Origin: Clostridium gelidum
Lineage (GTDB): Bacteria > Bacillota > Clostridia > Clostridiales > Clostridiaceae
NCBI RefSeq assembly: GCF_019977655.1
Contig: NZ_AP024849.1
Coordinates: 5,907,501-5,971,500, forward strand
DNA: 64,000 bases
Reading direction: 5' to 3'
In this document: positions 17,599-25,840 of the stretch, piece after piece
Layout: every line of letters begins with the position of its first letter
Position numbering within the stretch: position 1 is the stretch's first letter
Position numbers and translations under genes: made by a program
Notes under the pieces: model-generated
What the model saw: the letters and a program-made list of their open reading frames with translations, nothing else
Told to the model about the DNA's origin: nothing
Database searches by the model: none

Positions 17599-19572
17599 TT
17601 ATACTCTAAACTTTTTAGTATAAGTTTTTAATTCTTCTGCCAATGTATTTAATTTTTCAACTTCTCTCACAATATTTTCACTATAAGTTGTTTGCTCTTC
17701 TGTAGATGCTGTTACTTCTTCGGTACTTGCCGCTGTTTCTTCAGATACAGCTAAAATTCTTTCCATATCTTGTTGAATATTTTCTCCTGCATCTTTTACA
17801 CCTTCAGCAGACTTTGAAATTTCTTGGATTTCATTTGTTATAACATCTACTACTTCTAAAATGTTTTTAAAGATTTTAGAAGTATTTTGTACTGCTTCAT
17901 TTTGCTGACTTATAGCCTCTGTTGCGTATTTTACACTATCTACAGCTGTATTAGTAGTATCTTTAATATCCTTAATAATTATTTGGATTTTTCCAATAGA
18001 TTCTTGTGATTCTTCAGCAAGTTTTCTAACTTCATCAGCAACAACGGAGAAACCTCTTCCTTGTTCTCCAGCTCTTGCAGCTTCTATAGCTGCATTTAAT
18101 GCTAATAAATTAGTTTGTTCTGCTACACTTTCAATAACTTCGATAATTTGTCCAATCTGAATAGTTTTATTATTTAATGCAAAAACAGCCTCAGATACTT
18201 GTCCAACTGCGTTAGTACTTTCCTCCATCTTTGTATCTTGTGTCTTCACAATTTCTACACCATTCTTAACTAATTGTTCCGCTTTAGAAGAAGAATCAAA
18301 TGATCTAGTACTATTGGCAGCAATTTCATCAATCGCTTGAATAATTCTGTTAATTGACCCAAATGTATTTTCAACACTCTTAGCTTGTTCGTCACTTCCC
18401 AATGCTAATTGACTAGTAGCTTCAGCAATTTGACTAGCTACAATCTCTGCTTGCTTAGAAGCATCTAATACATCCTTTGAAGATGTTGTTACCTCCTCTG
18501 ATGCTGATGTAATTTGTTGAACTAATATTTTTAAACTTTCTCTCATCTCTATAAATGAATCAGATAATTCTCCTATCTCATCGCCTGTGTTAATTTTGAA
18601 GTCATAAGATAGATTACCTTGAGCTAATTGTTTAGCTGCTTCTTTTAAAACCAATAATGGTTTTATCATACTCTTAGATAAAATAACTCCTATTATAATA
18701 GTAACCACTAAAATTACCACTGCTATGCTAACCATCTTTATTTGAGTTTTAGAAATAGAAGAAAAAGCATCATCATAAGTTTGTCTGACTACAATTGGCC
18801 AACCAGTACTAGGAACCACTGTATAACTACCAAAAGTCTTTTCACCGTTATACTCATATGCTTCTGCACCAGACTCTCCAGTTAAAGCTTTTTTAACAAC
18901 TTCTACATCTGAAACATTGCTTCGTTCTTCAACCATTTTAGTATCAGGATGTGCTAAAATTTGCCCCTTTGAATCAGTTATAAAAGCATAACCTGTTTCT
19001 CCAAGAGTAATTTTACTTCTCATTTCTTCTATTATAGATAAATCTAAAGTTCCTCCTAAGATTCCTTGAAATTCACCTTGAGCACCAAAAATAGGAACAG
19101 CAATAACGACTGCTGGCTTTCCTGTTGCCTTTGAAATTAAAACATCACTAATAATTGTTTTTTTCTGTGAATTTACTGCCTTAAAATAGTCACGATCAGA
19201 ATTATTATCAAATTGGTTTTTACCATCTGATCTAGCCACTTGTTGTCCTGTAATATCTGTTGCAAAGATAAGTGCAAAATCTGAATGTTTCTTATTAATT
19301 TCTTGTAAAAGAGACTTTTGATCTTGATTATTATATAATCTTACGTCATTAGCAGATGCTATACCCTCCAATACAGAAGTATGTTCAGTTATGAACCCAT
19401 CTATTTGCTGACTTAATCCTATTGATAATTCTTTTGTAGTATACATTAGGTTATCATTAATTGTAGAGACCTGAGCATTTGTAGACAATACCCCTATTAC
19501 TGATACTGATAATATAACCAGTACTATAAGCAAAGAAATTATTTTTGTTCCTAATTTTAAATTTTTAAACAT
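17599..19572 (-). CDS. Methyl-accepting chemotaxis protein, dCache type (paralogue 1)
   Basis: This is a membrane chemoreceptor of 657 residues. The start at 19572 (MFKNLKLGTKIIS) has AAGGAGGA upstream; an earlier in-frame ATG lacks one. An N-terminal membrane helix is followed by an extracellular double-Cache sensor (about 35-280; VARSDGKNQFDNNSDRDYFK, GKPAVVIAVPIF, GYAFITDSKGQILAHPD), a second membrane helix (VSIAVVILVVTIIIGVILS), a HAMP domain (ending FIEMRESLK) and a long coiled-coil signalling domain. The CheA/CheW-contact tip is VAEQTNLLALNAAIEAARAG. The C terminus has no CheR-tethering pentapeptide. It is a close tandem paralogue of the next gene. Confidence 0.93.
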   Translation of the reverse strand: MFKNLKLGTKIISLLIVLVILSVSVIGVLSTNAQVSTINDNLMYTTKELSIGLSQQIDGFITEHTSVLEGIASANDVRLYNNQDQKSLLQEINKKHSDFALIFATDITGQQVARSDGKNQFDNNSDRDYFKAVNSQKKTIISDVLISKATGKPAVVIAVPIFGAQGEFQGILGGTLDLSIIEEMRSKITLGETGYAFITDSKGQILAHPDTKMVEERSNVSDVEVVKKALTGESGAEAYEYNGEKTFGSYTVVPSTGWPIVVRQTYDDAFSSISKTQIKMVSIAVVILVVTIIIGVILSKSMIKPLLVLKEAAKQLAQGNLSYDFKINTGDEIGELSDSFIEMRESLKILVQQITSASEEVTTSSKDVLDASKQAEIVASQIAEATSQLALGSDEQAKSVENTFGSINRIIQAIDEIAANSTRSFDSSSKAEQLVKNGVEIVKTQDTKMEESTNAVGQVSEAVFALNNKTIQIGQIIEVIESVAEQTNLLALNAAIEAARAGEQGRGFSVVADEVRKLAEESQESIGKIQIIIKDIKDTTNTAVDSVKYATEAISQQNEAVQNTSKIFKNILEVVDVITNEIQEISKSAEGVKDAGENIQQDMERILAVSEETAASTEEVTASTEEQTTYSENIVREVEKLNTLAEELKTYTKKFRV

Positions 19573-20005
19573 GTATGTCCTCCTTGTATAATTTTTGTAT
19601 ATACTCCGGATAATTTCATAATGTATTTTAAGATCATATTTTATCATAATTCAATTAATCAACATAACGAGCACCATCTTATTCGACATTTTCTCACATT
19701 GCTGCAGGAGATATATACAGTTTTATAATAATTCCCATACTTTTTTATCGAATATTGTTGTTTGTTCTAAATACCCATTAGAGAATTTATTTATTTTTAT
19801 TTCATTTTTTATCTAATTGTAGTATTGAAAAAAATATTTCCTATAGTCAACTGAATATAATCTTTAATATAATTTTATTATATTAAAGATTATATTTAAG
19901 ACACTTATAATTTTTTGTATCATTTATTAAAATTGTCTAGGAATAAATGATTATAGTACAAAAAAGAGGGTCCATTATAATTAAATGAATCCTCTTTTTT
20001 ATATA
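19573..20005. other. Gap between tandem chemoreceptor genes, with 43-bp palindrome and terminator
   Basis: No gene is seen here. The segment holds a perfect inverted repeat with 19-bp arms (19854-19872 and 19878-19896; ATAATCTTTAATATAA side) around TTTTA. It also holds a terminator for the upstream chemoreceptor, AAAAAAGAGG/CCTCTTTTTT, at 19959-20000. A TTCGATAA sequence (complement, around 19745-19752) may be part of a sigma-D-like promoter for paralogue 1, but its -35 part is poor. Confidence 0.55.
19959..20000 (-). terminator. Terminator after the second chemoreceptor gene
   Basis: AAAAAAGAGG pairs with CCTCTTTTTT across a 20-nt A+T-rich loop. The leftward transcript ends in a T-run. It lies 5 bp past the stop at 20006. 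Confidence 0.75.
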
Positions 20006-21979
20006 TTATAACCTAAATTTTCTTGTATAAGTTTTTAACTCTTCTGCCAATGTATTTAATTTTTCAACTTCGCTCACAATATTTTCACTATAAGTTGTTT
20101 GCTCTTCTGTAGAAGCTGTTACCTCTTCTGTACTTGCAGCTGTTTCTTCAGATACAGCTAAAATTCTTTCCATATCTTGTTGAATATTTTCGCCTGCATC
20201 TTTTACCCCATCAGCAGACTTTGAAATTTCTTGTATTTCACTTGTAATCACGTCTACTACTTCTAAAATACTTTTGAAAATATTAGAAGTATTTTTTACT
20301 GCTTCGTTTTGCTGACTTATTGCATCTGTAGCGTATTTTACACTATCTACAGCTGTATTTGTTGTATCTTTAATATCCTTAATAATTGTTTGAATTTTTC
20401 CAATGGACTCTTGTGATTCTTCAGCAAGTTTTTTAACTTCATCAGCAACAACTGCAAAACCTCTTCCTTGTTCTCCAGCTCTTGCAGCTTCTATAGCTGC
20501 ATTCAATGCTAATAAATTAGTTTGTTCTGCCACACTTTCAATAACTTCTATAATCTGTCCAATCTGAATAGTTTTATTATTTAATGCAAAAATAACTTCA
20601 GATACTTGTCCAACTGCATTGGTACTTTCCTCCATCTTTGTATCTTGTGTCTTTACAATTTCTACACCATTCTTAACTAATTGTTCGGCTTTAGAGGAAG
20701 AGTCAAAGGATTTAACACTATTTGCAGCAATTTCATCAATGGATTGAACAATTTTATTAATTGATCCAAATGTATTTTCAACACTTTTAGCTTGTTCATC
20801 ACTTCCTAATGCTAATTGACTAGTAGCTTCAGCAATTTGACTAGCTACAATTTCTGCTTGTTTAGAAGCATCTAATACATCCTTTGAAGATATGGTTACA
20901 TTATCTGATGCTGAGGAAATTTGTTTAACCAAAGTTTTTAAACTTTCTCTCATCTCTATAAATGAATCAGATAATTCTCCTATTTCATCACCTGTGTTAA
21001 CCTTGAAATCATAAGCTAAATTACCTTGTGCTAATTGTTTAGCTGCTTCTTTTAAAACTAGTAGTGGTTTAATCATACTTTTAGATAATATAACTCCTAT
21101 TATAATAGTAACAATTAAAATTACTACTGCTATACTAACCATCTTTATTTGAGTTTTAGAAACAGAAGAAAATGCATCATCATAAGTTTGTCTAACTATA
21201 ACTGCCCAACCAGTTGTTGGAACCACTGTATAACTAGCAAAAGTCTTTTCACCGTTATACTCATATGCTTCTGCACCAACTTCACCAGCTAAAGCTTTTT
21301 TTACAACAGGTATATCTGAAACATTTGTTCTTTCTTCAACCATGGTTGCATCAGAATGTGCTAAAATTTCTCCTTTTGAATCAGTTATAAAAGCATAACC
21401 TGTTTCTCCAAGAGTAATTTTACTTCTCATTTCTTCTATTATAGATAAATCCAAGGTTGCACCTAAAATCCCTTGGAATTCACCTTGAATATTAAAAATA
21501 GGCACAGCAATAACTACTGCTGGCTTTCCTGTTGTCTTTGAAATTAAAACATCACTAACCACTGTTTTTTTATTTGTAGATACTACCTTAAAATAATCTC
21601 GATCAGACATATCATCAAACTGATTTTTATCATCAGATCTAGCCACTTGTTGCCCTTTAATATCTGTCACAAATATTATTGCAAAATCTGAATGCTTCTT
21701 ATTAATTTCTTTTAGAAGTGCTTTTTGATCTTGATTATTGTATAATCGTAAATCACTAGAAGATGCTATGCCCTCTAATACAGAAGTATGTTCAGTTATA
21801 AATCCATTTATTTCTTGACTCAATCCTATTGATAATTCCTTTGTAGTATAAATTAGATTGTCATTAATTACAGATACTTGGGAATTTGTCGATACTATTC
21901 CTATCACTGACACAGATAATATAACAAGTACTATAAGCAACGAAATTATTTTCGTTCCTAACTTTAAATTCTTAAACAT
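20006..21979 (-). CDS. Methyl-accepting chemotaxis protein, dCache type (paralogue 2)
   Basis: This chemoreceptor has 657 residues, the same length and architecture as its neighbour at 17599-19572: membrane helix, double-Cache sensor, membrane helix, HAMP, signalling coiled coil with the tip VAEQTNLLALNAAIEAARAG. The start at 21979 (MFKNLKLG) follows AAAGGGGG. The two proteins are nearly identical in the membrane helices and signalling domain. Most differences lie in the sensor (for example DDKNQFDDMSDRDYFKVVST versus DGKNQFDNNSDRDYFKAVNS) and in the HAMP-proximal helices. That suggests recent duplication with ligand drift. A good sigma-D-like promoter is present upstream. Confidence 0.93.
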   Translation of the reverse strand: MFKNLKLGTKIISLLIVLVILSVSVIGIVSTNSQVSVINDNLIYTTKELSIGLSQEINGFITEHTSVLEGIASSSDLRLYNNQDQKALLKEINKKHSDFAIIFVTDIKGQQVARSDDKNQFDDMSDRDYFKVVSTNKKTVVSDVLISKTTGKPAVVIAVPIFNIQGEFQGILGATLDLSIIEEMRSKITLGETGYAFITDSKGEILAHSDATMVEERTNVSDIPVVKKALAGEVGAEAYEYNGEKTFASYTVVPTTGWAVIVRQTYDDAFSSVSKTQIKMVSIAVVILIVTIIIGVILSKSMIKPLLVLKEAAKQLAQGNLAYDFKVNTGDEIGELSDSFIEMRESLKTLVKQISSASDNVTISSKDVLDASKQAEIVASQIAEATSQLALGSDEQAKSVENTFGSINKIVQSIDEIAANSVKSFDSSSKAEQLVKNGVEIVKTQDTKMEESTNAVGQVSEVIFALNNKTIQIGQIIEVIESVAEQTNLLALNAAIEAARAGEQGRGFAVVADEVKKLAEESQESIGKIQTIIKDIKDTTNTAVDSVKYATDAISQQNEAVKNTSNIFKSILEVVDVITSEIQEISKSADGVKDAGENIQQDMERILAVSEETAASTEEVTASTEEQTTYSENIVSEVEKLNTLAEELKTYTRKFRL

Positions 21980-22091
21980 ATTATGTCCCCCTTTTAATAG
22001 TTGGAATATATCTTTAAACCATTTCATTAATATATTTATAAGATGATATTTCATCTTAATCAAAATACTTTATAAAGATTCATGTACTTTT

Positions 22092-22118
22092 TTATCGAAT
22101 GTTGTTATGAAAACTTGA
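22092..22118 (-). promoter_or_regulatory. Sigma-D (flagellar/chemotaxis type) promoter candidate
   Basis: Read leftward: TCAAGTTT, an 11-base spacer, then TTCGATAA. This fits the sigma-28/SigD consensus TAAAGTTT-N11-GCCGATAA with three mismatches, and with the exact spacing. It lies about 115 bp upstream of paralogue 2's start, and agrees with a chemotaxis role. Confidence 0.6.
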
Positions 22119-22288
22119 TACCGTTTTCCAAATTATCTTTAAATTAAATTTATTTTTGTAATTATTATAAGTATTAACATAAAAAATTAAGCTTTCCAAT
22201 TAAATCTAGAGGTTTAAATACAAATAGCTTTCAATATATTTCCAATCATTAAATTTTTATATAAAGATACTTTTTTAATAATTATAAA

Positions 22289-22309
22289 GGCAGGAACTTA
22301 CTTCCTGCC
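22289..22309 (-). terminator. Terminator after the DUF4474 gene
   Basis: GGCAGGAA and TTCCTGCC pair around the 5-nt loop CTTAC. In the leftward direction the stem is followed by TTTATAATTATT. The position is 14 bp past the stop at 22324. Confidence 0.8.
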
Positions 22310-22323
22310 AAAATGAAATTAAT

Positions 22324-23262
22324 TTAAATATCTTCAGGATTTTTCATGCTTCTCAAATAACTTCTTAGTTTTGCTTTATCCATTATTTCTTCATATATCT
22401 CAGGGGCTAGTTTTTGAATTGCATTTATTTTATCGGTAACATTATCATATACTTTAGCAACATCATTATATCTATCACATAATATCTTATTTTTCATTTG
22501 TATGATCCTATCAGTTTCTGGTGTTCGTGTTATTGGCTGCTTTGTATATGGTTTGCCAAAAATTAAATCTACATTAACCCCATTTACTTCAAAGGTTCCC
22601 TCTATTTCCAATTCCTTTTCCTTCTCTAAATATCCTACTGCTTCTAATGCTTCTACAAATATCTTACACATAATATCATCTTTTAAAGTAATATTTAACT
22701 TCATGGTTAATTCTGATGGTTCTGAATACTCACCAAGTTTAAAACCTGCTAACCACCAGTGTTCAGCATCTCTTTTAAAAAGTTTTTTACCATTCTTGTA
22801 CAAAGTAAAAGACATTGTTAATCGATCTTCATTACTTGCACAATTATAGAACATATATTTATACATTCCTGGAATGCTTAGAATTGGCTCTTCTGTTGTA
22901 TACACTCCTACCTCACAACCAGTGTTCAAATCATACTGGCCTTTCCACAATTCAATAAGCCACAATTTTCCTCCATATTCAAAATAAATTGGTTCGCAAT
23001 CTACAATCATTCCAAAGGGTGCAGATCCTTCATCATACAACCGACTATATCCCATATTTCTTTGCCATGGATTCATATTACAATAAAAAATATCTTGTTC
23101 CGAATCATAACCATAGCCAGCAATTTCAATTGTTCTATCTATTGCCTCAATACCTGTTACTTTATCTATCGGCTTATTACCATTAACTTTATTTAGCATT
23201 CCCCTTCCTATACTTTTTATTATTCGGATTCCAGCAAGCATAATTATTAAAGCTCCAGACAT
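22324..23262 (-). CDS. DUF4474 domain protein, function unknown
   Basis: This 312-residue protein has one hydrophobic N-terminal segment (ALIIMLAGIRIIKSI), then a soluble domain with the DUF4474 hallmarks AGYGYDSEQDIFYCNMNPWQ, GMIVDCEPIYFEY, LWLIELWKGQYDLNTGCE and VGVYTTE. The last 60 residues are charged and helical. In other clostridia this domain is found in single-copy proteins of unknown role. The segment with conserved Trp, Cys and acidic residues looks like a ligand or enzyme site, but no catalysis can be claimed. GGGGTGAG precedes the ATG. Confidence 0.75.
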   Translation of the reverse strand: MSGALIIMLAGIRIIKSIGRGMLNKVNGNKPIDKVTGIEAIDRTIEIAGYGYDSEQDIFYCNMNPWQRNMGYSRLYDEGSAPFGMIVDCEPIYFEYGGKLWLIELWKGQYDLNTGCEVGVYTTEEPILSIPGMYKYMFYNCASNEDRLTMSFTLYKNGKKLFKRDAEHWWLAGFKLGEYSEPSELTMKLNITLKDDIMCKIFVEALEAVGYLEKEKELEIEGTFEVNGVNVDLIFGKPYTKQPITRTPETDRIIQMKNKILCDRYNDVAKVYDNVTDKINAIQKLAPEIYEEIMDKAKLRSYLRSMKNPEDI

Positions 23263-23435
23263 AAATACTCACCCCAAATAAATTATTTCTCTATATAATA
23301 TTCTCTGTATAATCATTATGTTAAAAAATATTAATAGATTTGATTGTATCTTTTAGTTTATAATTAAAAGTATAAACTTGCTAAAAGACTTAATTAAAAT
23401 AAATTTACATTAAGAATATTTAAGGAGGAGTATAT

Positions 23436-23648
23436 ATGCCAAAATACAAAGTATGCAAACACACATGTAATTATGATGAATTAGTTAAAGCTCTAAATGA
23501 TAATCATATTGAATTTAAAACAAAGGATTGTATTAAAAATTGTTCAAAGTGCCGCTCCAAAGTATTAATAAAAAAAGATGATGATTATATATCAGCAAAA
23601 ACAGTTGAAAAATTAATCTCCAAGTTAAATTTAGATACGAATGAATAA
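23436..23648 (+). CDS. Small Cys-rich DUF1450-like protein
   Basis: The 70-residue protein starts at an ATG after AAGGAGGAG. It has five cysteines: CKHTC near the N terminus, then CIKNCSKC at the centre. The layout Cys-x(n)-GCxxxCxxC followed by a short strand (SKVLIKKDDDYISAKTVEKL) is that of DUF1450/YuzB proteins, which have a thioredoxin-like ferredoxin fold and may bind an iron-sulfur cluster. Here the first motif is shifted, so cluster binding is inference. It is monocistronic. Confidence 0.6.
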   Translation: MPKYKVCKHTCNYDELVKALNDNHIEFKTKDCIKNCSKCRSKVLIKKDDDYISAKTVEKLISKLNLDTNE

Positions 23649-24049
23649 AATTACTCAAATTGAAATCATACTATCACTAAACCTGTTATAATTGTTTTTT
23701 TATCAGCATCCATTTAAGCTAGTATAATAGAAACATTAATAAAATGTATAACATAATATTTTCCATATTTTTTCTTTTGACCTTTGTGTACTAAGCAAGT
23801 CAATTTATATGCCTTTTCCCAACATAATATATTGGGTATATTTAAGAATTTATTTATCCTTTACATAGTCCATAAATGATATTCCCATCTGCTCTTAGAA
23901 TATCATTGAAAAATGATATGTTGTAAAACTAACAAAAGTAGATAATTTTGTTTTCACGCAAAATTATCTACTTTTGAAATATATATAGTAACTTCTGTAT
24001 ATTGGAACGCTAATATTCATTCTTACTAGTCTCTTTTATTTTATATAAC
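23649..24049. other. Intergenic region with two perfect hairpins
   Basis: No gene is seen in these 400 bp. They hold an AATGATATTC/GAATATCATT inverted repeat (23875-23884 and 23898-23907) and, nearer the DeoR gene, a perfect 18-bp-arm hairpin at 23933-23976. The rest is featureless A+T-rich DNA. Confidence 0.5.
23933..23976. terminator. 18-bp perfect hairpin, probable terminator of the DeoR gene
   Basis: CAAAAGTAGATAATTTTG (23933-23950) and its exact complement (23959-23976) flank TTTTCACG. It lies 73 bp beyond the stop of the DeoR-family gene. A U-tract is only moderate, so a role in RNA stability is an alternative. Confidence 0.65.
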
Positions 24050-24805
24050 TTAATCTACTGAAACTGTTTGTATATTAACATTATGTTTTAATAATATCTC
24101 CTTAGTTTCTGTTGGGATATTATCATCTGTTAATACATAGTTAACTTCATCCGCTTTAAATTGTACTACAACACCTTGCTTTGAAAACTTAGAAGATTCA
24201 GTAAGAATTATTACATTATTAGCACTTTCCGCCATTGCCTTCACTGTTTCTGTTCTCATGTGATTTGTACCAGTAAACCCACCCTTTATTGTAAATCCAT
24301 CTGTACCAACAAATAGTTTATCAACAAAAAAATCTTTTGCACATTTTCTAGTAATAGGTCCTACTAAAACTTGAGATTCTGGTTGATAATCTCCACCTAG
24401 TAACACAACATTTACAAATGGAGCTTCTCTTATATATGATGCTATAAATGCTGAATTAGTAATAATAGTAACATCCTTTTTGTTATGTGCAATTTCATAC
24501 GCAAGTAATGCGCAACAAGATCCTGATTCAATCATTACAGTTTCTCCATTTGAAACTAATTCCGCAGCCTGCTTTGCAATCTTTCGCTTAATATCATAAT
24601 TGAAAGATAATCTATTATTTATATCATCACTAGAATTTATTACTGCATATCCATGTTCACGCCTTAAAAGACCTTTTTCTTCCAAAGTACTTAAATCCTT
24701 ACGTATTGTAACCTGTGATACACTTAAAGCTTCTGATAACTTAGCAACTTCAATACGTTTATTATCATTTACTAATTGTAAAAGTTTTGTCTGTCTACTT
24801 ATCAT
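24050..24805 (-). CDS. DeoR-family transcriptional regulator
   Basis: The 251-residue protein has an N-terminal winged helix (residues 1-57; RQTKLLQLVNDNKRIEVAKL, LSVSQVTIRKDLSTLEEKGLL) and a sugar-phosphate isomerase-like ligand domain (VMIESGSCCALLAYEI, VVLLGGDYQPESQVLVGP, FVDKLFVGTDGF). DeoR regulators typically respond to a phosphorylated sugar. It follows the glycyl radical enzyme/TalC-like operon on the same strand but has its own promoter. TTTCAAATGAAA-type dyads occur both at its promoter and at that operon's promoter, so it very likely controls both. AAGGATG precedes the start. Confidence 0.9.
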   Translation of the reverse strand: MISRQTKLLQLVNDNKRIEVAKLSEALSVSQVTIRKDLSTLEEKGLLRREHGYAVINSSDDINNRLSFNYDIKRKIAKQAAELVSNGETVMIESGSCCALLAYEIAHNKKDVTIITNSAFIASYIREAPFVNVVLLGGDYQPESQVLVGPITRKCAKDFFVDKLFVGTDGFTIKGGFTGTNHMRTETVKAMAESANNVIILTESSKFSKQGVVVQFKADEVNYVLTDDNIPTETKEILLKHNVNIQTVSVD

Positions 24806-24882
24806 TTTTCATCATCCTTATCAAAAATCAATAGTATGTAAAAAGTATAACATATATAATTTTTACATACAAACATTATACA

Positions 24883-24966
24883 TTTCAAATGAAATCTAAC
24901 TACTTTCTCTTATAATCTAATTATATTTATATAATACACAAAACTAAATTTAAATTTCATTCAAAA
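24883..24966. promoter_or_regulatory. DeoR operator-like dyads at the deoR-type gene promoter
   Basis: TTTCAAATGAAA at 24883-24894 is followed, 60 bp on, by the weaker TTTCATTCAAAA at 24955-24966. The left site and its 30-bp flank (ACTTTCTCTTATAATCTAA) are repeated almost exactly at the glycyl radical enzyme promoter (28291-28330). This implies a shared, duplicated control region with autoregulation. Confidence 0.7.
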
Positions 24967-25003
24967 TTATTTCCCTTTTGATTTTATATTTTAGTTTATC
25001 ATA

Positions 25004-25045
25004 AAAAGTCCCTCAAGAATTCACATAAAATTTTGAGGGACTTTT
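25004..25045 (-). terminator. Terminator of the glycyl radical enzyme/TalC-like operon
   Basis: AAAAGTCCCTCAA pairs with TTGAGGGACTTTT. In the leftward direction it continues as TTTTTATG. It follows repeat copy 3, which thus lies inside the operon's 3' untranslated region. Confidence 0.8.
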
Positions 25046-25072
25046 GCTATTAACTCTGTATAATACGTAATT

Positions 25073-25233
25073 AGGCACATGAAAATAAATAACAAGTCCA
25101 AAGTTGCCATGAATATTTTTTATCAGGCAAGGAGACGAATTGACCTCATAGCGAGCCTATTAGGTCAATTTACCGACGCAGCATGATGGAAAATATGCTG
25201 GCAAGTGGACTTGTTATTTTTTTGATTGTGCCT
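25073..25233. repeat. 160-bp palindromic interspersed repeat, copy 3
   Basis: Bounded by AGGCACA and TGTGCCT like copies 1 and 2, with changes such as TTTTTTATCAGG and GACCTCATAGCGAGCC. Here it is between the TalC-like stop (25254) and the operon terminator (25004-25045), so it should be transcribed as a long hairpin at the 3' end of the message. Confidence 0.85.
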
Positions 25234-25253
25234 TATACCTTTATTGAATATTA

Positions 25254-25772
25254 TTATACTAAATCAACGATAGAAACATCTCCATATATAGTTTTCCAAT
25301 CAGTTGTAAAATCATCAACTGCTTTTTGAATTGCTGGCATTTTTAATGCATCTAATAAGATTTCAGGTGCCATTGTTGCAGTTTGTGCTCCAAAAGCAAA
25401 CGAATCATTTACTTGACCTATATTTTTAAAACTTGCTGCAAGTATTTTGGTTGGATAGTTATATTTTTCAATTATATCTGCAAAAGTTTTTATAACTAGA
25501 CGCGGATCAATACTCATATTTTCCATACGGTTAAAATATGGTGCTATAAAATCTGCCCCTGCTTCTATAGCTAATAATCCTTGTGCAACAACTTGAATAT
25601 GAAGAGTTTTATCGCTTCCTATTATTTCACGAATTTTTCTAAAATGATTAAAGAAATCAATTTTTCCTTCTTTCTTTATTATACTTGGATTACTTGTAAC
25701 ACCAGTTATCGGAAAAATTTTAATACCTTCCTCAATTGCTTCAATATTAGCTGTATCAAACATATATTCCAT
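25254..25772 (-). CDS. TalC/fructose-6-phosphate aldolase-like protein with internal deletion
   Basis: The 172-residue protein is clearly of the small transaldolase/FSA (TalC, MipB) family: MFDTANIEAIEEG, ITGVTSNPSIIKKEG, LHIQVVA, GLLAIEAGADFIAPYFNRME, TKILAASFKN and FGAQTATMAPEIL. Family members have about 214-222 residues. Here HIQVVA is joined directly to QGLLAIEAG, so about 48 residues are missing in frame. In intact proteins that block holds the IKVPVT strand with the Schiff-base lysine and the following helix, so aldolase or transaldolase activity is very unlikely. The reading frame is otherwise perfect and has a good ribosome site (AAGGAG). It follows the glycyl radical enzyme by 68 bp, the usual pflD-talC pairing. 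It may be a recent pseudogene or a repurposed scaffold. Confidence 0.85.
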   Translation of the reverse strand: MEYMFDTANIEAIEEGIKIFPITGVTSNPSIIKKEGKIDFFNHFRKIREIIGSDKTLHIQVVAQGLLAIEAGADFIAPYFNRMENMSIDPRLVIKTFADIIEKYNYPTKILAASFKNIGQVNDSFAFGAQTATMAPEILLDALKMPAIQKAVDDFTTDWKTIYGDVSIVDLV

Positions 25773-25840
25773 TTTATTTCTCTCCTTATTATATATATTT
25801 TAGTTTTCCCAATGGAAATTTCACTTGGGGAACTCTTTTT

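Noticed and set aside
1910..25233. Target-site duplications around the 160-bp repeats
   Set aside because: Flanks of the three copies do not match each other on the two sides beyond A+T-rich chance.
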